64,000 bases of DNA from Pseudomonas sp. R76 (GCF_009834565.1 NZ_CP019428.1:5456001-5520000); one strand, 5' to 3'; shown: positions 16,575-25,513, counted from the stretch's first letter. Made by a program: numbers and translations. The notes: a model not told the origin generated them from the sequence alone.

Positions 16575-18098
16575 ATGACCGTGATCAAGCAAGACGACCT
16601 GATTCAGAGCGTTGCCGACGCCCTGCAATTCATTTCCTACTACCACCCCGTTGACTTCATCCAGGCGATGCACGAAGCGTACCTGCGCGAAGAATCGCCA
16701 GCAGCGCGTGACTCCATTGCGCAGATCCTGATCAACTCGCGCATGTGCGCCACCGGCCATCGCCCGATCTGCCAGGACACCGGTATCGTTACCGTGTTTG
16801 TGCGCGTGGGCATGGACGTACGTTGGGACGGCGCCACCATGGGCCTGGACGACATGATCAACGAAGGCGTGCGTCGCGCCTACAACCTGCCGGAAAACGT
16901 CCTGCGCGCATCGATCCTCGCCGACCCGGCAGGCGCGCGCAAAAACACCAAGGACAACACCCCGGCCGTGATCCACTACTCCATCGTCCCGGGTAACACC
17001 GTGGAAGTGGACGTGGCGGCAAAGGGCGGCGGTTCCGAGAACAAGTCGAAAATGGCCATGCTCAACCCGTCCGACTCGATCGTCGACTGGGTGCTCAAGA
17101 CCGTTCCGACCATGGGCGCCGGCTGGTGCCCACCGGGCATGCTCGGCATCGGCATCGGCGGCACCGCCGAGAAGGCCGCAGTCATGGCCAAGGAAGTGTT
17201 GATGGAATCCATCGACATCCACGAGCTGAAAAAGCGCGGCCCGCAGAACCGTATCGAAGAGATGCGCCTGGAGCTGTTCGAGAAGGTCAACCAACTGGGC
17301 ATCGGCGCTCAGGGCCTGGGTGGCCTGACCACCGTGCTCGACGTGAAAATCATGGACTACCCGACCCACGCAGCCTCGCTGCCGGTGTGCATGATCCCCA
17401 ACTGCGCGGCCACCCGTCACGCGCACTTCGTGCTCGACGGTTCCGGCCCGGCGTCGCTGGAAGCGCCACCGCTGGACGCCTACCCGGAAATCGTCTGGGA
17501 AGCCGGCCCATCGGCCCGTCGCGTCAGCCTCGACACCCTCACCCCGGAAGAAGTGCAGAGCTGGAAGCCGGGCGAAACCGTGTTGCTCAACGGCAAGATG
17601 CTCACCGGCCGCGACGCTGCGCACAAGCGCATGGTCGAGATGCTGAACAAGGGTGAAACCCTGCCGGTGGACCTCAAGGGTCGCTTCATCTACTACGTCG
17701 GCCCGGTTGATCCGGTGCGCGAAGAAGTGGTTGGCCCAGCCGGCCCGACTACCGCGACGCGGATGGACAAGTTCACCCGTCAGATCCTCGAGCAAACCGG
17801 CCTGCTGGGCATGATCGGCAAATCCGAGCGCGGCCCGACCGCGATCGAAGCGATCAAGGACCACAAGGCTGTGTACCTGATGGCCGTCGGCGGCGCAGCT
17901 TACCTGGTGGCGCAAGCCATCAAGAAGTCGCGCGTTGTCGCCTTCGCCGAGCTGGGTATGGAAGCGATCTACGAGTTCGACGTGAAAGACATGCCGGTCA
18001 CCGTTGCTGTCGACAGCAAGGGCGAATCCGTGCACATCACCGGTCCTGCCATCTGGCAGAAAAAGATCAGTGAAAGCCTGGCGGTAGAAGTGCAGTAA
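16575..18098 (+). CDS. fumA: Class I (iron-sulfur) fumarate hydratase
   Basis: Interconverts fumarate and malate in the TCA cycle using an oxygen-sensitive 4Fe-4S cluster. 507 residues from the ATG with GAGGAG 9 bases upstream. Cluster ligands predicted by spacing to E. coli FumA are C66 (ICQDTG), C185 (WCPPGM) and C272 or C277 (CMIPNC). The large alpha domain and C-terminal beta domain are fused in one chain, as in FumA/FumB. Single gene with its own terminator. Confidence 0.94.
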   Translation: MTVIKQDDLIQSVADALQFISYYHPVDFIQAMHEAYLREESPAARDSIAQILINSRMCATGHRPICQDTGIVTVFVRVGMDVRWDGATMGLDDMINEGVRRAYNLPENVLRASILADPAGARKNTKDNTPAVIHYSIVPGNTVEVDVAAKGGGSENKSKMAMLNPSDSIVDWVLKTVPTMGAGWCPPGMLGIGIGGTAEKAAVMAKEVLMESIDIHELKKRGPQNRIEEMRLELFEKVNQLGIGAQGLGGLTTVLDVKIMDYPTHAASLPVCMIPNCAATRHAHFVLDGSGPASLEAPPLDAYPEIVWEAGPSARRVSLDTLTPEEVQSWKPGETVLLNGKMLTGRDAAHKRMVEMLNKGETLPVDLKGRFIYYVGPVDPVREEVVGPAGPTTATRMDKFTRQILEQTGLLGMIGKSERGPTAIEAIKDHKAVYLMAVGGAAYLVAQAIKKSRVVAFAELGMEAIYEFDVKDMPVTVAVDSKGESVHITGPAIWQKKISESLAVEVQ

Positions 18099-18114
18099 GC
18101 ACCTCACTGCAAGG

Positions 18115-18154
18115 AAAAGGCGACTGCGGCCCCACGGCCCAGTCGCCTTTTTTA
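18115..18154 (+). terminator. Rho-independent terminator of fumA
   Basis: AAAAGGCGACTG / CAGTCGCCTTTT stem (12 bp) with an internal GGCC...GGCC region in the loop and a T6 run. Confidence 0.93.
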
Positions 18155-18170
18155 TGGCGAACTCGCTCAT

Positions 18171-18255
18171 GTGGGAGCTGGCTTGCCTGCGATGCAGACA
18201 CCTCAGTAAGTCAGGCACACCGGATTGGTGCCATCGCAGGCGAGCCAGCTCCCAC
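18171..18255. repeat. REP pair (outward-facing, CAGGCAAG subtype)
   Basis: GTGGGAGCTGGCTTGCCTGC at the left and its near-complement (one base differs) at the right, about 40 bases apart, in the fumA-mifS intergenic region. It is read through by an open frame in phase with mifS, which is why the mifS start must lie downstream. Confidence 0.88.
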
Positions 18256-18330
18256 CCAAACCCGCTCGCCACAAGTTCCAGGCGGCTCATGCTATGGTGC
18301 TCGCCCCTTCCCGTGCCTGTTCATCACCGT

Positions 18331-20097
18331 ATGATCGCGATCCCACGCCCGTTGCGCCTGACCTTCTACTCCCTGCTGATCATCGCTGGTGCGGTGCTGG
18401 CCGCGGCCTTGGCCACTCGCCATGCCGAACGCCAAGCCCTGGTCGATGACGCCGCTCGCGCCAATCAACAGCTCACGCTCTATGGCAACTCCCTGCACAC
18501 GCTGATCGAACGCTACCGCGCCCTGCCCGCCGTGTTGGCGCTGGACTCGGAGATGATCAGCGCGTTGAAAAACCCGGTGGATGCCACGACTCAGAACGTG
18601 CTTAACCGCAAGTTGGAGCGCATCAACGGCGCCGCGCAGTCTTCCACGCTCGAACTGATGGACCGCACCGGCCTGGCCGTGGCCGCCAGCAACTGGAACC
18701 TGCCGAGCAGTTATGTGGGACACAACTATGCGTTTCGCCCTTATTTCAGCCAGACCTTGAGCCAGGGCACCGGGCGTTTTTATGCCGTCGGCGTAACCAC
18801 CGGGATTCCAGGTTACTTCCTCTCCAGCGCAGTGGTCGACGAGCACGACCAGTTCCTCGGCGCCATGGTCGTGAAGCTGGAATTCCCTGAACTCGAACGC
18901 GAATGGGCCCAGGGCAATGACCTGCTGCTGGTCAGCGACGCGCGCGGCATTGTGTTTATTGCCAACCAGCCGGGTTGGCGTTACCGCAACCTGCGACCGC
19001 TGTCGGCCAGTGACCTCGCCGAGCTCAAGGCCACCCGCCAGTACGACAAAAAACAACTGCAGCCGTTGGAAACCAGCACCCTGCAGCGCTTCGGCGAAAA
19101 CAGCCACCTGATGCGCGTCAATGGTCCCGACGGCAATGCCAATTACATCTGGGAATCGCTGCCGCTGAAGGCCGAAGGCTGGACGCTGCACCTGCTGCGC
19201 AAACCCCAATTTGCCTTTGAAGACCAACGCAACGCCGGCCTCGCCGCCGCCGGGTCGTGGTTGGCCCTGGTGTTTCTGGTGCTGTTCCTGACCCAGCGCT
19301 GGCGCCTGGCCCGCTTGCGCCAACGCAGCCGTGAAGAGCTGGAGCAGTTGGTCGAGGAACGCACCCAGGCGCTGCGCACGGCTCAGGATGGTCTGGTGCA
19401 ATCGGCCAAGTTGGCTGCATTGGGCCAGATGTCCGCCGCCCTCGCCCACGAAATCAATCAACCGCTGACCGCGCAACGCATGCAGTTGGCGACCTTGCGC
19501 CTGCTGCTGGACCATGGCCGCGTGGACGATGCCTATCAGGCGCTGACGCCGCTGGACGATATGCTCACACGCATGGCCGCACTCACCGGCCACCTCAAGA
19601 CCTTCGCGCGCAAAAGCCCGAGCGGCCTGCGTGAAAAGCTGGATTTGGCCACGGTGGTCGACCAATCCCTGCACTTGCTCGATGCACGCCTGCGCGACGA
19701 AGCCATCGGCGTGGTGCTGGACCTGACGCGCCCCGCCTGGGTACGCGGCGACGCGATCCGCCTGGAACAGGTGCTGATCAACCTGCTGCGCAACGCCCTC
19801 GACGCAATGGCCGACAAGCCGCGCAAACGCCTGGAAATCCGCCTGCACGCCGACCAACAACTGTGGCGGCTGACCGTCAGCGACAGCGGCGGCGGGATTG
19901 CCGAAGAACACTTGAACAGTGTGTTCGACCCGTTCTTTACCACCAAGCCCGTGGGCGACGGCCTCGGCCTTGGGCTGGCGGTGTCCTACGCTATCGTGCA
20001 TGAATTGGGCGGGCGCCTGCTCGCCGGCAACCGTGGCGACGGCGCCATATTCACCCTGACCTTGCCCATTGCGCTGGAGACGCCCGACCTATGTTGA
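18331..20097 (+). CDS. mifS: DctB/MifS-type C4-dicarboxylate or 2-oxoglutarate sensor histidine kinase
   Basis: 588 residues. N-terminal helix ([20 protein letters not shown]), a periplasmic dCACHE sensor domain (about 35-285) with the DctB-like [30 protein letters not shown] stretch, a second helix ([16 protein letters not shown]), a coiled coil, the H-box [14 protein letters not shown] (His about 373), and HATPase motifs [16 protein letters not shown] and DGLGLGLA. The start was chosen at [10 protein letters not shown] because the frame upstream is a translated REP repeat. It overlaps the next gene by 7 bases. The adjacent 2-oxoglutarate permease makes the P. aeruginosa MifS system the best comparison; succinate-type DctB is the alternative. 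Confidence 0.88.
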   Translation: MIAIPRPLRLTFYSLLIIAGAVLAAALATRHAERQALVDDAARANQQLTLYGNSLHTLIERYRALPAVLALDSEMISALKNPVDATTQNVLNRKLERINGAAQSSTLELMDRTGLAVAASNWNLPSSYVGHNYAFRPYFSQTLSQGTGRFYAVGVTTGIPGYFLSSAVVDEHDQFLGAMVVKLEFPELEREWAQGNDLLLVSDARGIVFIANQPGWRYRNLRPLSASDLAELKATRQYDKKQLQPLETSTLQRFGENSHLMRVNGPDGNANYIWESLPLKAEGWTLHLLRKPQFAFEDQRNAGLAAAGSWLALVFLVLFLTQRWRLARLRQRSREELEQLVEERTQALRTAQDGLVQSAKLAALGQMSAALAHEINQPLTAQRMQLATLRLLLDHGRVDDAYQALTPLDDMLTRMAALTGHLKTFARKSPSGLREKLDLATVVDQSLHLLDARLRDEAIGVVLDLTRPAWVRGDAIRLEQVLINLLRNALDAMADKPRKRLEIRLHADQQLWRLTVSDSGGGIAEEHLNSVFDPFFTTKPVGDGLGLGLAVSYAIVHELGGRLLAGNRGDGAIFTLTLPIALETPDLC

Positions 20098-21416
20098 ATG
20101 CAGTGATTGTGGTCGATGACGAAGCCAGTATTCGCACGGCCGTCGAACAATGGTTGAGCCTGTCGGGGTTTGCCGTGCAGTTGTTCAGCCGCGCCGAGGA
20201 ATGTTTGGCGCAACTGCCCAAGGATTTCCCCGGCGTGATCTTGAGCGACGTGCGCATGCCCGGCCTCAGTGGCCTGGAGTTGTTGGCCGAAGTACGGCGC
20301 CGCGATGCCGACCTGCCGGTGATATTGCTCACCGGCCACGGCGATGTGCCGATGGCGGTGGAAGCCATGCGCGACGGGGCCTACGATTTTCTGGAAAAAC
20401 CCTTCAGCCCCGACGCCCTGCTCAATAGCCTGCGGCGCGCCCTGGACAAACGCGGGCTGATCCTGGAGAACCGGCGCCTGCATCAACAGGCCGACCATCG
20501 AGCGCAGCTGGAGTCGAGCCTGCTGGGCGTGTCCCGCGGCTTGCAGAATTTGCGCCGCCAGGTGCTGGACCTGGCGAGCTTGCCGGTCAATGTGTTGATC
20601 CGTGGCGAGACGGGCAGCGGCAAGGAATTGGTCGCGCGCTGCCTGCATGATTTCGGCCCGCGCGCGAAAAAGCCGTTTGTAGCGCTCAACTGCGCCGCCA
20701 TCCCCGAGCAGCTGTTTGAAGCCGAATTGTTCGGCCACGAAAGTGGCGCGTTCACCGGCGCCCAGGGCAAGCGCATCGGCAAGTTGGAATACGCCCACGG
20801 CGGCACGTTGTTCCTGGATGAAATCGAAAGCATGCCGCTGGCCCAGCAGGTGAAGCTGCTGCGCGTGTTGCAGGAGCAGAAGCTGGAGCGACTGGGTTCC
20901 AACCAAAGTATTCACGTGGATTTACGCATTATCGCCGCGACCAAGCCGGACTTGCTGGAAGAGGCACGCGCCGGGCGTTTTCGCGAAGACCTGGCCTACC
21001 GCCTGAACGTCGCGCAATTGCGCCTGCCACCGCTGCGCGAGCGCCGCGAAGATATTCCGCTGCTGTTTGACCACTTTGCCCACAGCGCTGCCGAGCGCCT
21101 GGGCCGCAGCGCCGAACCCTTGAGCGGTGCGCAACTGGGACGGTTGCTCAGCCATGATTGGCCAGGGAATGTGCGCGAACTGGCCAACGTCGCCGAACGC
21201 CAAGTGCTGGGCCTGGGTGAGCCGGAACCGGAAGGTATCGAGGCCGGGCAATCGTTGGCGGCGCAGCAGGAGGCATTTGAAGCGCATTGCCTGAAAGCGG
21301 CGCTGGTTCGGCACAAGGGTGATATCAAGGCGGTGCTGGCGGAGTTGCAACTGCCGCGTCGCACCTTTAATGAAAAGATGCAGCGGCATGGGTTGGTGCG
21401 GGATACCTTCCTGTAG
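20091..21416 (+). CDS. mifR: Sigma-54-dependent response regulator, MifR/DctD type
   Basis: 441 residues. Receiver domain with the acidic pocket VVDDE, phospho-Asp in ILSDVRMPG (about 52) and the Lys in FLEKPF. AAA+ sigma-54 interaction domain with Walker A GETGSGKE, the loop GAFTGA (intact, so it can contact sigma-54) and Walker B GGTLFLDEIE. A C-terminal Fis-type helix-turn-helix (KAVLAELQLPRRTFNEKMQRHGL) follows. Translationally coupled to the sensor kinase. The likely target is the permease gene just downstream, which carries a sigma-54 promoter and paired upstream repeats. Confidence 0.93.
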   Translation: MLNAVIVVDDEASIRTAVEQWLSLSGFAVQLFSRAEECLAQLPKDFPGVILSDVRMPGLSGLELLAEVRRRDADLPVILLTGHGDVPMAVEAMRDGAYDFLEKPFSPDALLNSLRRALDKRGLILENRRLHQQADHRAQLESSLLGVSRGLQNLRRQVLDLASLPVNVLIRGETGSGKELVARCLHDFGPRAKKPFVALNCAAIPEQLFEAELFGHESGAFTGAQGKRIGKLEYAHGGTLFLDEIESMPLAQQVKLLRVLQEQKLERLGSNQSIHVDLRIIAATKPDLLEEARAGRFREDLAYRLNVAQLRLPPLRERREDIPLLFDHFAHSAAERLGRSAEPLSGAQLGRLLSHDWPGNVRELANVAERQVLGLGEPEPEGIEAGQSLAAQQEAFEAHCLKAALVRHKGDIKAVLAELQLPRRTFNEKMQRHGLVRDTFL

Positions 21417-21446
21417 GCCGACTTTTGTATTGCCTGGCAGGACGCC

Positions 21447-21529
21447 TTCGCGAGCAAGCCCGCTCCCACATTCGACCGCATCTCTCCAGTTGAAATGGGA
21501 TCGAATGTGGGAGCGGGCTTGCTCGCGAA
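21447..21529. repeat. REP pair (inward-facing, GCGAGCAAG subtype)
   Basis: TTCGCGAGCAAGCCCGCTCC... and the inverted copy GTGGGAGCGGGCTTGCTCGC..., separated by about 37 bases that contain a further inverted ATTCGA/TCGAAT. It sits between mifR and the kgtP control region. Confidence 0.88.
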
Positions 21530-21545
21530 AGGGGCAGTCGCCATA

Positions 21546-21593
21546 AGCGGATTTCCGCTCACCCCCCTCAAACCATCAGCAACTTTCCGCTCA
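21546..21593 (+). promoter_or_regulatory. Twin upstream repeats, candidate MifR-type binding sites
   Basis: AGCGGATTTCCGCTCA (21546-21561) and AGCAACTTTCCGCTCA (21578-21593) share 13 of 16 positions and are spaced exactly 32 bases, three helical turns. The first contains the perfect inverted repeat AGCGGA-TT-TCCGCT. They lie about 45-90 bases upstream of the sigma-54 promoter, the expected location for an NtrC-family enhancer. Assignment to MifR is inferred from adjacency. Confidence 0.6.
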
Positions 21594-21634
21594 AAAACAT
21601 TCTGAAACCCTTCTAAACCGGGCCCTCATCTACT

Positions 21635-21650
21635 TGGCACAGCTTCTGCT
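21635..21650 (+). promoter_or_regulatory. Sigma-54 (RpoN) promoter of kgtP
   Basis: TGGCAC-N5-CTGCT, with the invariant GG and GC dinucleotides at the correct spacing; one mismatch to TGGCAC-N5-TTGCT. It is 61 bases upstream of the permease start and next to a gene for a sigma-54 activator. Confidence 0.8.
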
Positions 21651-21684
21651 ATAGCCGAACCAGGCAGCGTTCGCGCCGCTCCAC

Positions 21685-21692
21685 AAAAACAA
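21685..21692 (+). promoter_or_regulatory. Crc/Hfq catabolite-repression motif in the kgtP leader
   Basis: AAAAACAA fits the AANAANAA motif recognised by Hfq with Crc. It lies 20 bases before the ATG and immediately before the ribosome-binding site, the usual position for translational repression of transport genes in Pseudomonas. The motif is short, so chance occurrence is possible. Confidence 0.5.
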
Positions 21693-21711
21693 TTAGATGA
21701 AGGATCCTTCA

Positions 21712-23031
21712 ATGGATAACTCCAACACCTTGCCTTTGGGGTCGGCGGCTGTGCCGGCCAAAGAACGCACAACGTCCAGCCGGATCAAATCGATCTTCAG
21801 CGGCTCCGTCGGCAACATGGTCGAGTGGTATGACTGGTACGTCTACGCCGCCTTCTCGCTGTACTTCGCCAAAGCCTTCTTCCCCGCCGGCTCCTCCACC
21901 GCCCAGTTGATGAACACCGCCGCGATCTTCGCCGTGGGCTTCATCATGCGCCCGATCGGTGGCTGGCTGATGGGCCTCTACGCCGACTACAAGGGCCGCA
22001 AGGCCGCGCTGATGGCCTCAGTCTTGCTGATGTGCTTCGGCTCGCTGCTGATCGCGCTGACCCCGGGTTACGACACCATCGGCATCGGCGCGCCGATCCT
22101 GCTGGTGTTCGCGCGTTTGCTGCAAGGCCTGTCGGTGGGTGGCGAGTACGGCACCTCGGCGACCTACCTGAGTGAGATGGCGACCAAGGAACGTCGCGGT
22201 TTCTTCTCCAGCTTCCAATATGTGACCCTGATCTCCGGCCAGCTCATCGCCCTGGCGGTGTTGATCGTGCTGCAGCAAGTGCTGACCACCGAGCAGTTGT
22301 ACGCCTGGGGCTGGCGCATCCCGTTCGCCATCGGCGCCTTGTGCGCAGTGGTCGCGCTGTTCCTGCGTCGCGGCATGGAAGAAACCGAGTCGTTCACCAA
22401 AAAGGAAAAAGCCAAGGAAAGCGCCATGCGCACCTTGATGCGCCACCCCAAGGAAGTGTTGACCGTGGTCGGCCTGACCATGGGCGGCACCCTGGCGTTC
22501 TACACCTACACCACCTACATGCAGAAATACCTGGTGAACACCGTCGGCATGAGCATCTCCGACTCCACCACCATCTCGGCCGCCACGCTGTTTCTGTTCA
22601 TGTGCCTGCAACCCTTGGTCGGCGGGCTGTCCGATAAAGTCGGCCGGCGCCCAATCCTGATCGCCTTCGGCATCCTTGGCACGCTGTTCACCGTGCCGAT
22701 CCTCACCACCCTGCACACCATCCAAAGCTGGTGGGGCGCGTTCTTCCTGATCATGGCGGCGCTGATCATCGTCAGCGGCTACACCTCGATCAACGCAGTA
22801 GTGAAAGCTGAACTGTTCCCGACCGAAATTCGCGCCCTCGGCGTGGGCCTGCCGTATGCGCTGACCGTGTCGATCTTCGGCGGCACTGCTGAATACATCG
22901 CGCTGTGGTTCAAGAGCATCGGTATGGAAACCGGTTACTACTGGTATGTGACGGCGTGCATTGCCGTGTCGCTGGTGGTCTACGTGACCATGAAGGACAC
23001 CCGCAAGCACTCTCGTATCACCACAGACTAA
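21712..23031 (+). CDS. kgtP: 2-oxoglutarate (alpha-ketoglutarate) MFS permease
   Basis: 439-residue, 12-helix major facilitator, metabolite:H+ symporter family. It follows E. coli KgtP closely: VGNMVEWYDWYVYAAFSLYFAKAFFP (helix 1), the loop RPIGGWLMGLYADYKGRK, GLSVGGEYGTSATYLSEMA, FYTYTTYMQKYLVNTVGM, LSDKVGRRP, and KAELFPTEIRALGVGLPYA near the C-terminus. The start was taken at the second ATG because AAGGA lies 7 bases before it; an ATG five codons upstream overlaps that ribosome-binding site. Probably induced by the MifSR-type pair via sigma-54. Confidence 0.9.
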   Translation: MDNSNTLPLGSAAVPAKERTTSSRIKSIFSGSVGNMVEWYDWYVYAAFSLYFAKAFFPAGSSTAQLMNTAAIFAVGFIMRPIGGWLMGLYADYKGRKAALMASVLLMCFGSLLIALTPGYDTIGIGAPILLVFARLLQGLSVGGEYGTSATYLSEMATKERRGFFSSFQYVTLISGQLIALAVLIVLQQVLTTEQLYAWGWRIPFAIGALCAVVALFLRRGMEETESFTKKEKAKESAMRTLMRHPKEVLTVVGLTMGGTLAFYTYTTYMQKYLVNTVGMSISDSTTISAATLFLFMCLQPLVGGLSDKVGRRPILIAFGILGTLFTVPILTTLHTIQSWWGAFFLIMAALIIVSGYTSINAVVKAELFPTEIRALGVGLPYALTVSIFGGTAEYIALWFKSIGMETGYYWYVTACIAVSLVVYVTMKDTRKHSRITTD

Positions 23032-23052
23032 AGGTTTAACGCGGTAAAAAAT

Positions 23053-23139
23053 GTGGGAGCGGGCTTGCTCGCGAAAGCGCAGTGTCAGTCAATACATCAG
23101 TGACTGATAGACCGCATTCGCGAGCAAGCCCGCTCCCAC
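23053..23139. repeat. REP pair (outward-facing, GCGAGCAAG subtype)
   Basis: GTGGGAGCGGGCTTGCTCGC... and its complement 40 bases on, between the convergent ends of kgtP and the COG4705-type gene. Confidence 0.88.
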
Positions 23140-23169
23140 ATTTAGTTCTTTAGCGCTTCCAAAAAAGCG

Positions 23170-23925
23170 TCATGTCAGCTCTACGGACTGCGGACGACCA
23201 TACCGGCGCTGCGCATACGACGCCCCCGCAATCATCACCACCAGCACCGCCGCCAACACCGCCGATGAGCCGATGGTGCCGAAATCCAGCCCGCCCTTTT
23301 CGTAGGGTTTGGTGAGGAAGTCGCCCAGGGTCGCGCCAAACGGCCGGGTCAGTACAAATGCCACCCAGAACAACAGCACCGACGACAGTTGGGTGAAGTA
23401 TTTGAGTGCTACCACTGCCACAATGGCCGCGCCGATCAGCAACGCGCCCCCGGCAAAGCCGAGCCCCGAGTCGTCCGCCAGGAAGTCGCCCAGCGCGGTG
23501 CCCAAGGTGTTGGAGAACAGAATCGCCATCCAGTAAAACAGCTCACCGCGAAACGTCTGGACCTTGTTCACGTTCAGCGAGTCGCCGCTCAAACGCCACA
23601 GCGCAAAGATGATCATCAGGATCACGATCAGGATCATCGACCCTGCGGCATATCCCAGGCCGAGCGTACGGTCCATGAAGTCAGACATAGTGGTGCCGGC
23701 CGTGCTGGTGGACAGGATCACCAGCCAGTAGAGCACCGGGTTGTAGGTTTTCGACCAGAGTTGCGTCACCAGGGTGACGAAAAACACGCTGATCAGGATC
23801 ATCGAGCTGATGGCGTAACCGACGTTCAAGGTCATCGACAGCAAATCCCCGGCCGTTTCGCCCAGGGTGGTTGCGCAGATTTTCATGACCCAGAACGCCA
23901 GGGTGATCTGAGGAAGTTTGTTCAT
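23170..23925 (-). CDS. Four-repeat integral membrane protein (COG4705 type)
   Basis: 251 residues, almost all membrane. Four internal repeats are visible, each with an aromatic-W, a Thr/Ser-rich turn ending G-[TDE]-x-x-x-D-[FL], and a following helix: AFWVMKICATTLGETAGDLL, YWLVILSTSTAGTTMSDFM, YWMAILFSNTLGTALGDFL and FWVAFVLTRPFGATLGDFL. About eight helices in two-helix units result. An acidic residue recurs at the same place in each unit, suggesting a pore or ion-binding site. The start was put at MNKLPQ, where helices begin; the in-frame upstream extension is not membrane-like. No function is established. Confidence 0.85.
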   Translation of the reverse strand: MNKLPQITLAFWVMKICATTLGETAGDLLSMTLNVGYAISSMILISVFFVTLVTQLWSKTYNPVLYWLVILSTSTAGTTMSDFMDRTLGLGYAAGSMILIVILMIIFALWRLSGDSLNVNKVQTFRGELFYWMAILFSNTLGTALGDFLADDSGLGFAGGALLIGAAIVAVVALKYFTQLSSVLLFWVAFVLTRPFGATLGDFLTKPYEKGGLDFGTIGSSAVLAAVLVVMIAGASYAQRRYGRPQSVELT

Positions 23926-24118
23926 GGTGCAGAAGGCTCCGAAGCTCAGTCTTTCATTGGGCCGACTTATAGGGGTGTCGACCTGGGGCGCAGACTGAAC
24001 GCAGGGCCGTGAAAAATAGGTGGGCAATCAATGAAAATTCCATACGGCCAATGGAAATTCGCCGTTATGGCTTGCACTATGGCTACCTCCCAGAACCCCG
24101 CAGCAGGAACCCCGGCCC

Positions 24119-24739
24119 ATGTCTGACGATATCCACTTCTACGAACCCGCCAACGGCCACGGCCTGCCCCACGATCCGTTCAATGCCATCGTCGGCCCAC
24201 GGCCGATTGGCTGGATTTCTTCCCATGACCGCGAAGGCCAGCTGAACCTGGCGCCTTACAGCTTCTTCAATGCGTTCAACTACATTCCGCCAATCATTGG
24301 GTTTTCCAGTGTCGGGCGCAAAGACAGCCTGAACAACATCGAACAGACCGGCGAGTTTGTATGGAACCTGGCCACTCGCCCGTTGGCCGAGCAGATGAAC
24401 CAGAGCTGCGCGGCGGTCTCGCCGCAGGTGAATGAGTTCGAGTTGTCGGGCCTGACGCCGGTCGCCTCGAAAATCGTCGGTGTGCCGCGCGTGGGCGAAA
24501 GCCCGGTGTCGTTCGAATGCAAGGTGACGCAGATCATTCAGCTACAGCGTGCGGACAAAGAGTTGGTGCCAAGCTGGCTGGTGTTAGGCGAGGTGGTCGC
24601 GGTGCACATTGCCAAATGGCTGCTCAAGGATGGGATCTACGACACCGCCGCTGCCGAGCCGATCTTGCGCGGTGGTGGGCCGGCGGATTACTTCCAGCTG
24701 GGGCCGGAGGCGTTGTTCAAGATGTATCGCCCTCGCTGA
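24119..24739 (+). CDS. Flavin reductase family (FMN-binding split-barrel) protein
   Basis: 206 residues with the flavin reductase-like split barrel: VGPRPIGWISSHDREGQLNLAPYSFFNAFNYIPPIIGFSSV (FMN and phosphate contacts), then FVWNLATRPLAEQMN and SFECKVTQIIQL. Such proteins supply reduced flavin to oxygenases or act as stand-alone NAD(P)H:flavin oxidoreductases. No monooxygenase partner is adjacent. Monocistronic, followed by a REP pair. Confidence 0.88.
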   Translation: MSDDIHFYEPANGHGLPHDPFNAIVGPRPIGWISSHDREGQLNLAPYSFFNAFNYIPPIIGFSSVGRKDSLNNIEQTGEFVWNLATRPLAEQMNQSCAAVSPQVNEFELSGLTPVASKIVGVPRVGESPVSFECKVTQIIQLQRADKELVPSWLVLGEVVAVHIAKWLLKDGIYDTAAAEPILRGGGPADYFQLGPEALFKMYRPR

Positions 24740-24773
24740 TTGAAATACCTGCGAACAAACACCACAGACCCAT

Positions 24774-24862
24774 GTGGGAGTCGGGCGTGCCCGCGATGAG
24801 GGCCTGACAGCCGACTTATTGGCTGGCTGACACTCCGCTATCGCGGGCAAGCCCGCTCCCAC
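24774..24862. repeat. REP pair (outward-facing, CGGGCAAG subtype)
   Basis: GTGGGAGTCGGGCGTGCCCGCGAT at left (two deviations from consensus) and ATCGCGGGCAAGCCCGCTCCCAC at right, between two convergent genes. The left copy is partly decayed. Confidence 0.85.
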
Positions 24863-24881
24863 ATTGGATCGGTGGTGGTGT

Positions 24882-25130
24882 TTAGTTAGCGGCAGGCGAC
24901 CAAGTCAGTTGACCTTCTTCGTCCACATCGACCAACCGCTGCAATTGCGCGGCAGCCGCATCGTCGGCGTCGTCGGCGGTCTTGAACGTCTGTCCTTCAA
25001 GGATCTTGTGAAACTTGGGTGCGCCCATGCCATCCAGTGCCTTGACGGCGATGGCAGCGCTGTAGCCACCTTCTTCTTCACGCACCAAGGCGGAAACGGC
25101 TTCGTGATGGGCAAACTCTTTACGTGCCAT
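24882..25130 (-). CDS. Small conserved hypothetical protein, 82 aa
   Basis: Begins MARKEFAHHEAVSALVREEEGGYSAAIAVKALDG, with AGGA 7 bases upstream of the ATG. It has an acidic, soluble composition and repeated DD/EE pairs (TADDADDAAAAQLQRLVDVDEEG). The pattern of a short beta-hairpin and an alpha/beta segment suggests a compact domain, but I do not recognise a named family. It is followed by the REP pair and lies head-to-tail with the monooxygenase-like gene at 25172. Confidence 0.7.
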   Translation of the reverse strand: MARKEFAHHEAVSALVREEEGGYSAAIAVKALDGMGAPKFHKILEGQTFKTADDADDAAAAQLQRLVDVDEEGQLTWSPAAN

Positions 25131-25171
25131 GTTGCAGGTCCTGGCCAATGGAAAGTCGGCCATTCTAACCG

Positions 25172-25513
25172 TTAACCGGCCAGTTGCAGGTACTCGCCGT
25201 AGGCATGCGCGGCGGATGCATCGGTGAAGGTCTGGAAGTCCATGCTGCGCACGACCATGTCGTTCAACAGCTCGCTAAAGATCATCAGCGCCGGAGAGTT
25301 GAAGTAGGCGCTCATCGCCTGCTCGCTGCTCCAGAAGCCCGAGACCAGCCATACATCGGGATCGACCTGGGAATGCTGCAACGAGAATTGCAGGCAACCC
25401 TGCGCCTGACGGCCGGGTTCGATCAAACTGCTCAAGCGTGCACCGAGTTCGGTGCTGCACCCGGTACGGGCACGGATAAAGGCCATATGGCTCGCGGGAA
25501 TGGGGGTGGACAT
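25172..25513 (-). CDS. Antibiotic biosynthesis monooxygenase-like (ABM) protein
   Basis: 113 residues with the ferredoxin-like ABM fold: HMAFIRARTGCSTELGARLSSLIEPGRQAQGCLQFSLQHSQVDPDVWLVSGFWSSEQAMSAY contains the paired strands and the conserved x-E-x-W-x-S-x-x-A-like segment. Family members are small oxygenases or quinol monooxygenases that use no cofactor. Start MSTPIPASH with GGGAG upstream. Divergent from the AraC-type regulator, which may control it (inference from the shared intergenic region). Confidence 0.78.
   Translation of the reverse strand: MSTPIPASHMAFIRARTGCSTELGARLSSLIEPGRQAQGCLQFSLQHSQVDPDVWLVSGFWSSEQAMSAYFNSPALMIFSELLNDMVVRSMDFQTFTDASAAHAYGEYLQLAG

Noticed and set aside
16461..18290. 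A long minus-strand frame across fumA
   Set aside because: Antisense to fumarase with shadow-frame composition and no recognisable motif; it also runs into the REP pair.
18154..18330. N-terminal extension of the MifS-type kinase
   Set aside because: The extension translates the REP repeat (MWELACLR-type peptide) and a terminator T run; the true start is [10 protein letters not shown] at 18331.
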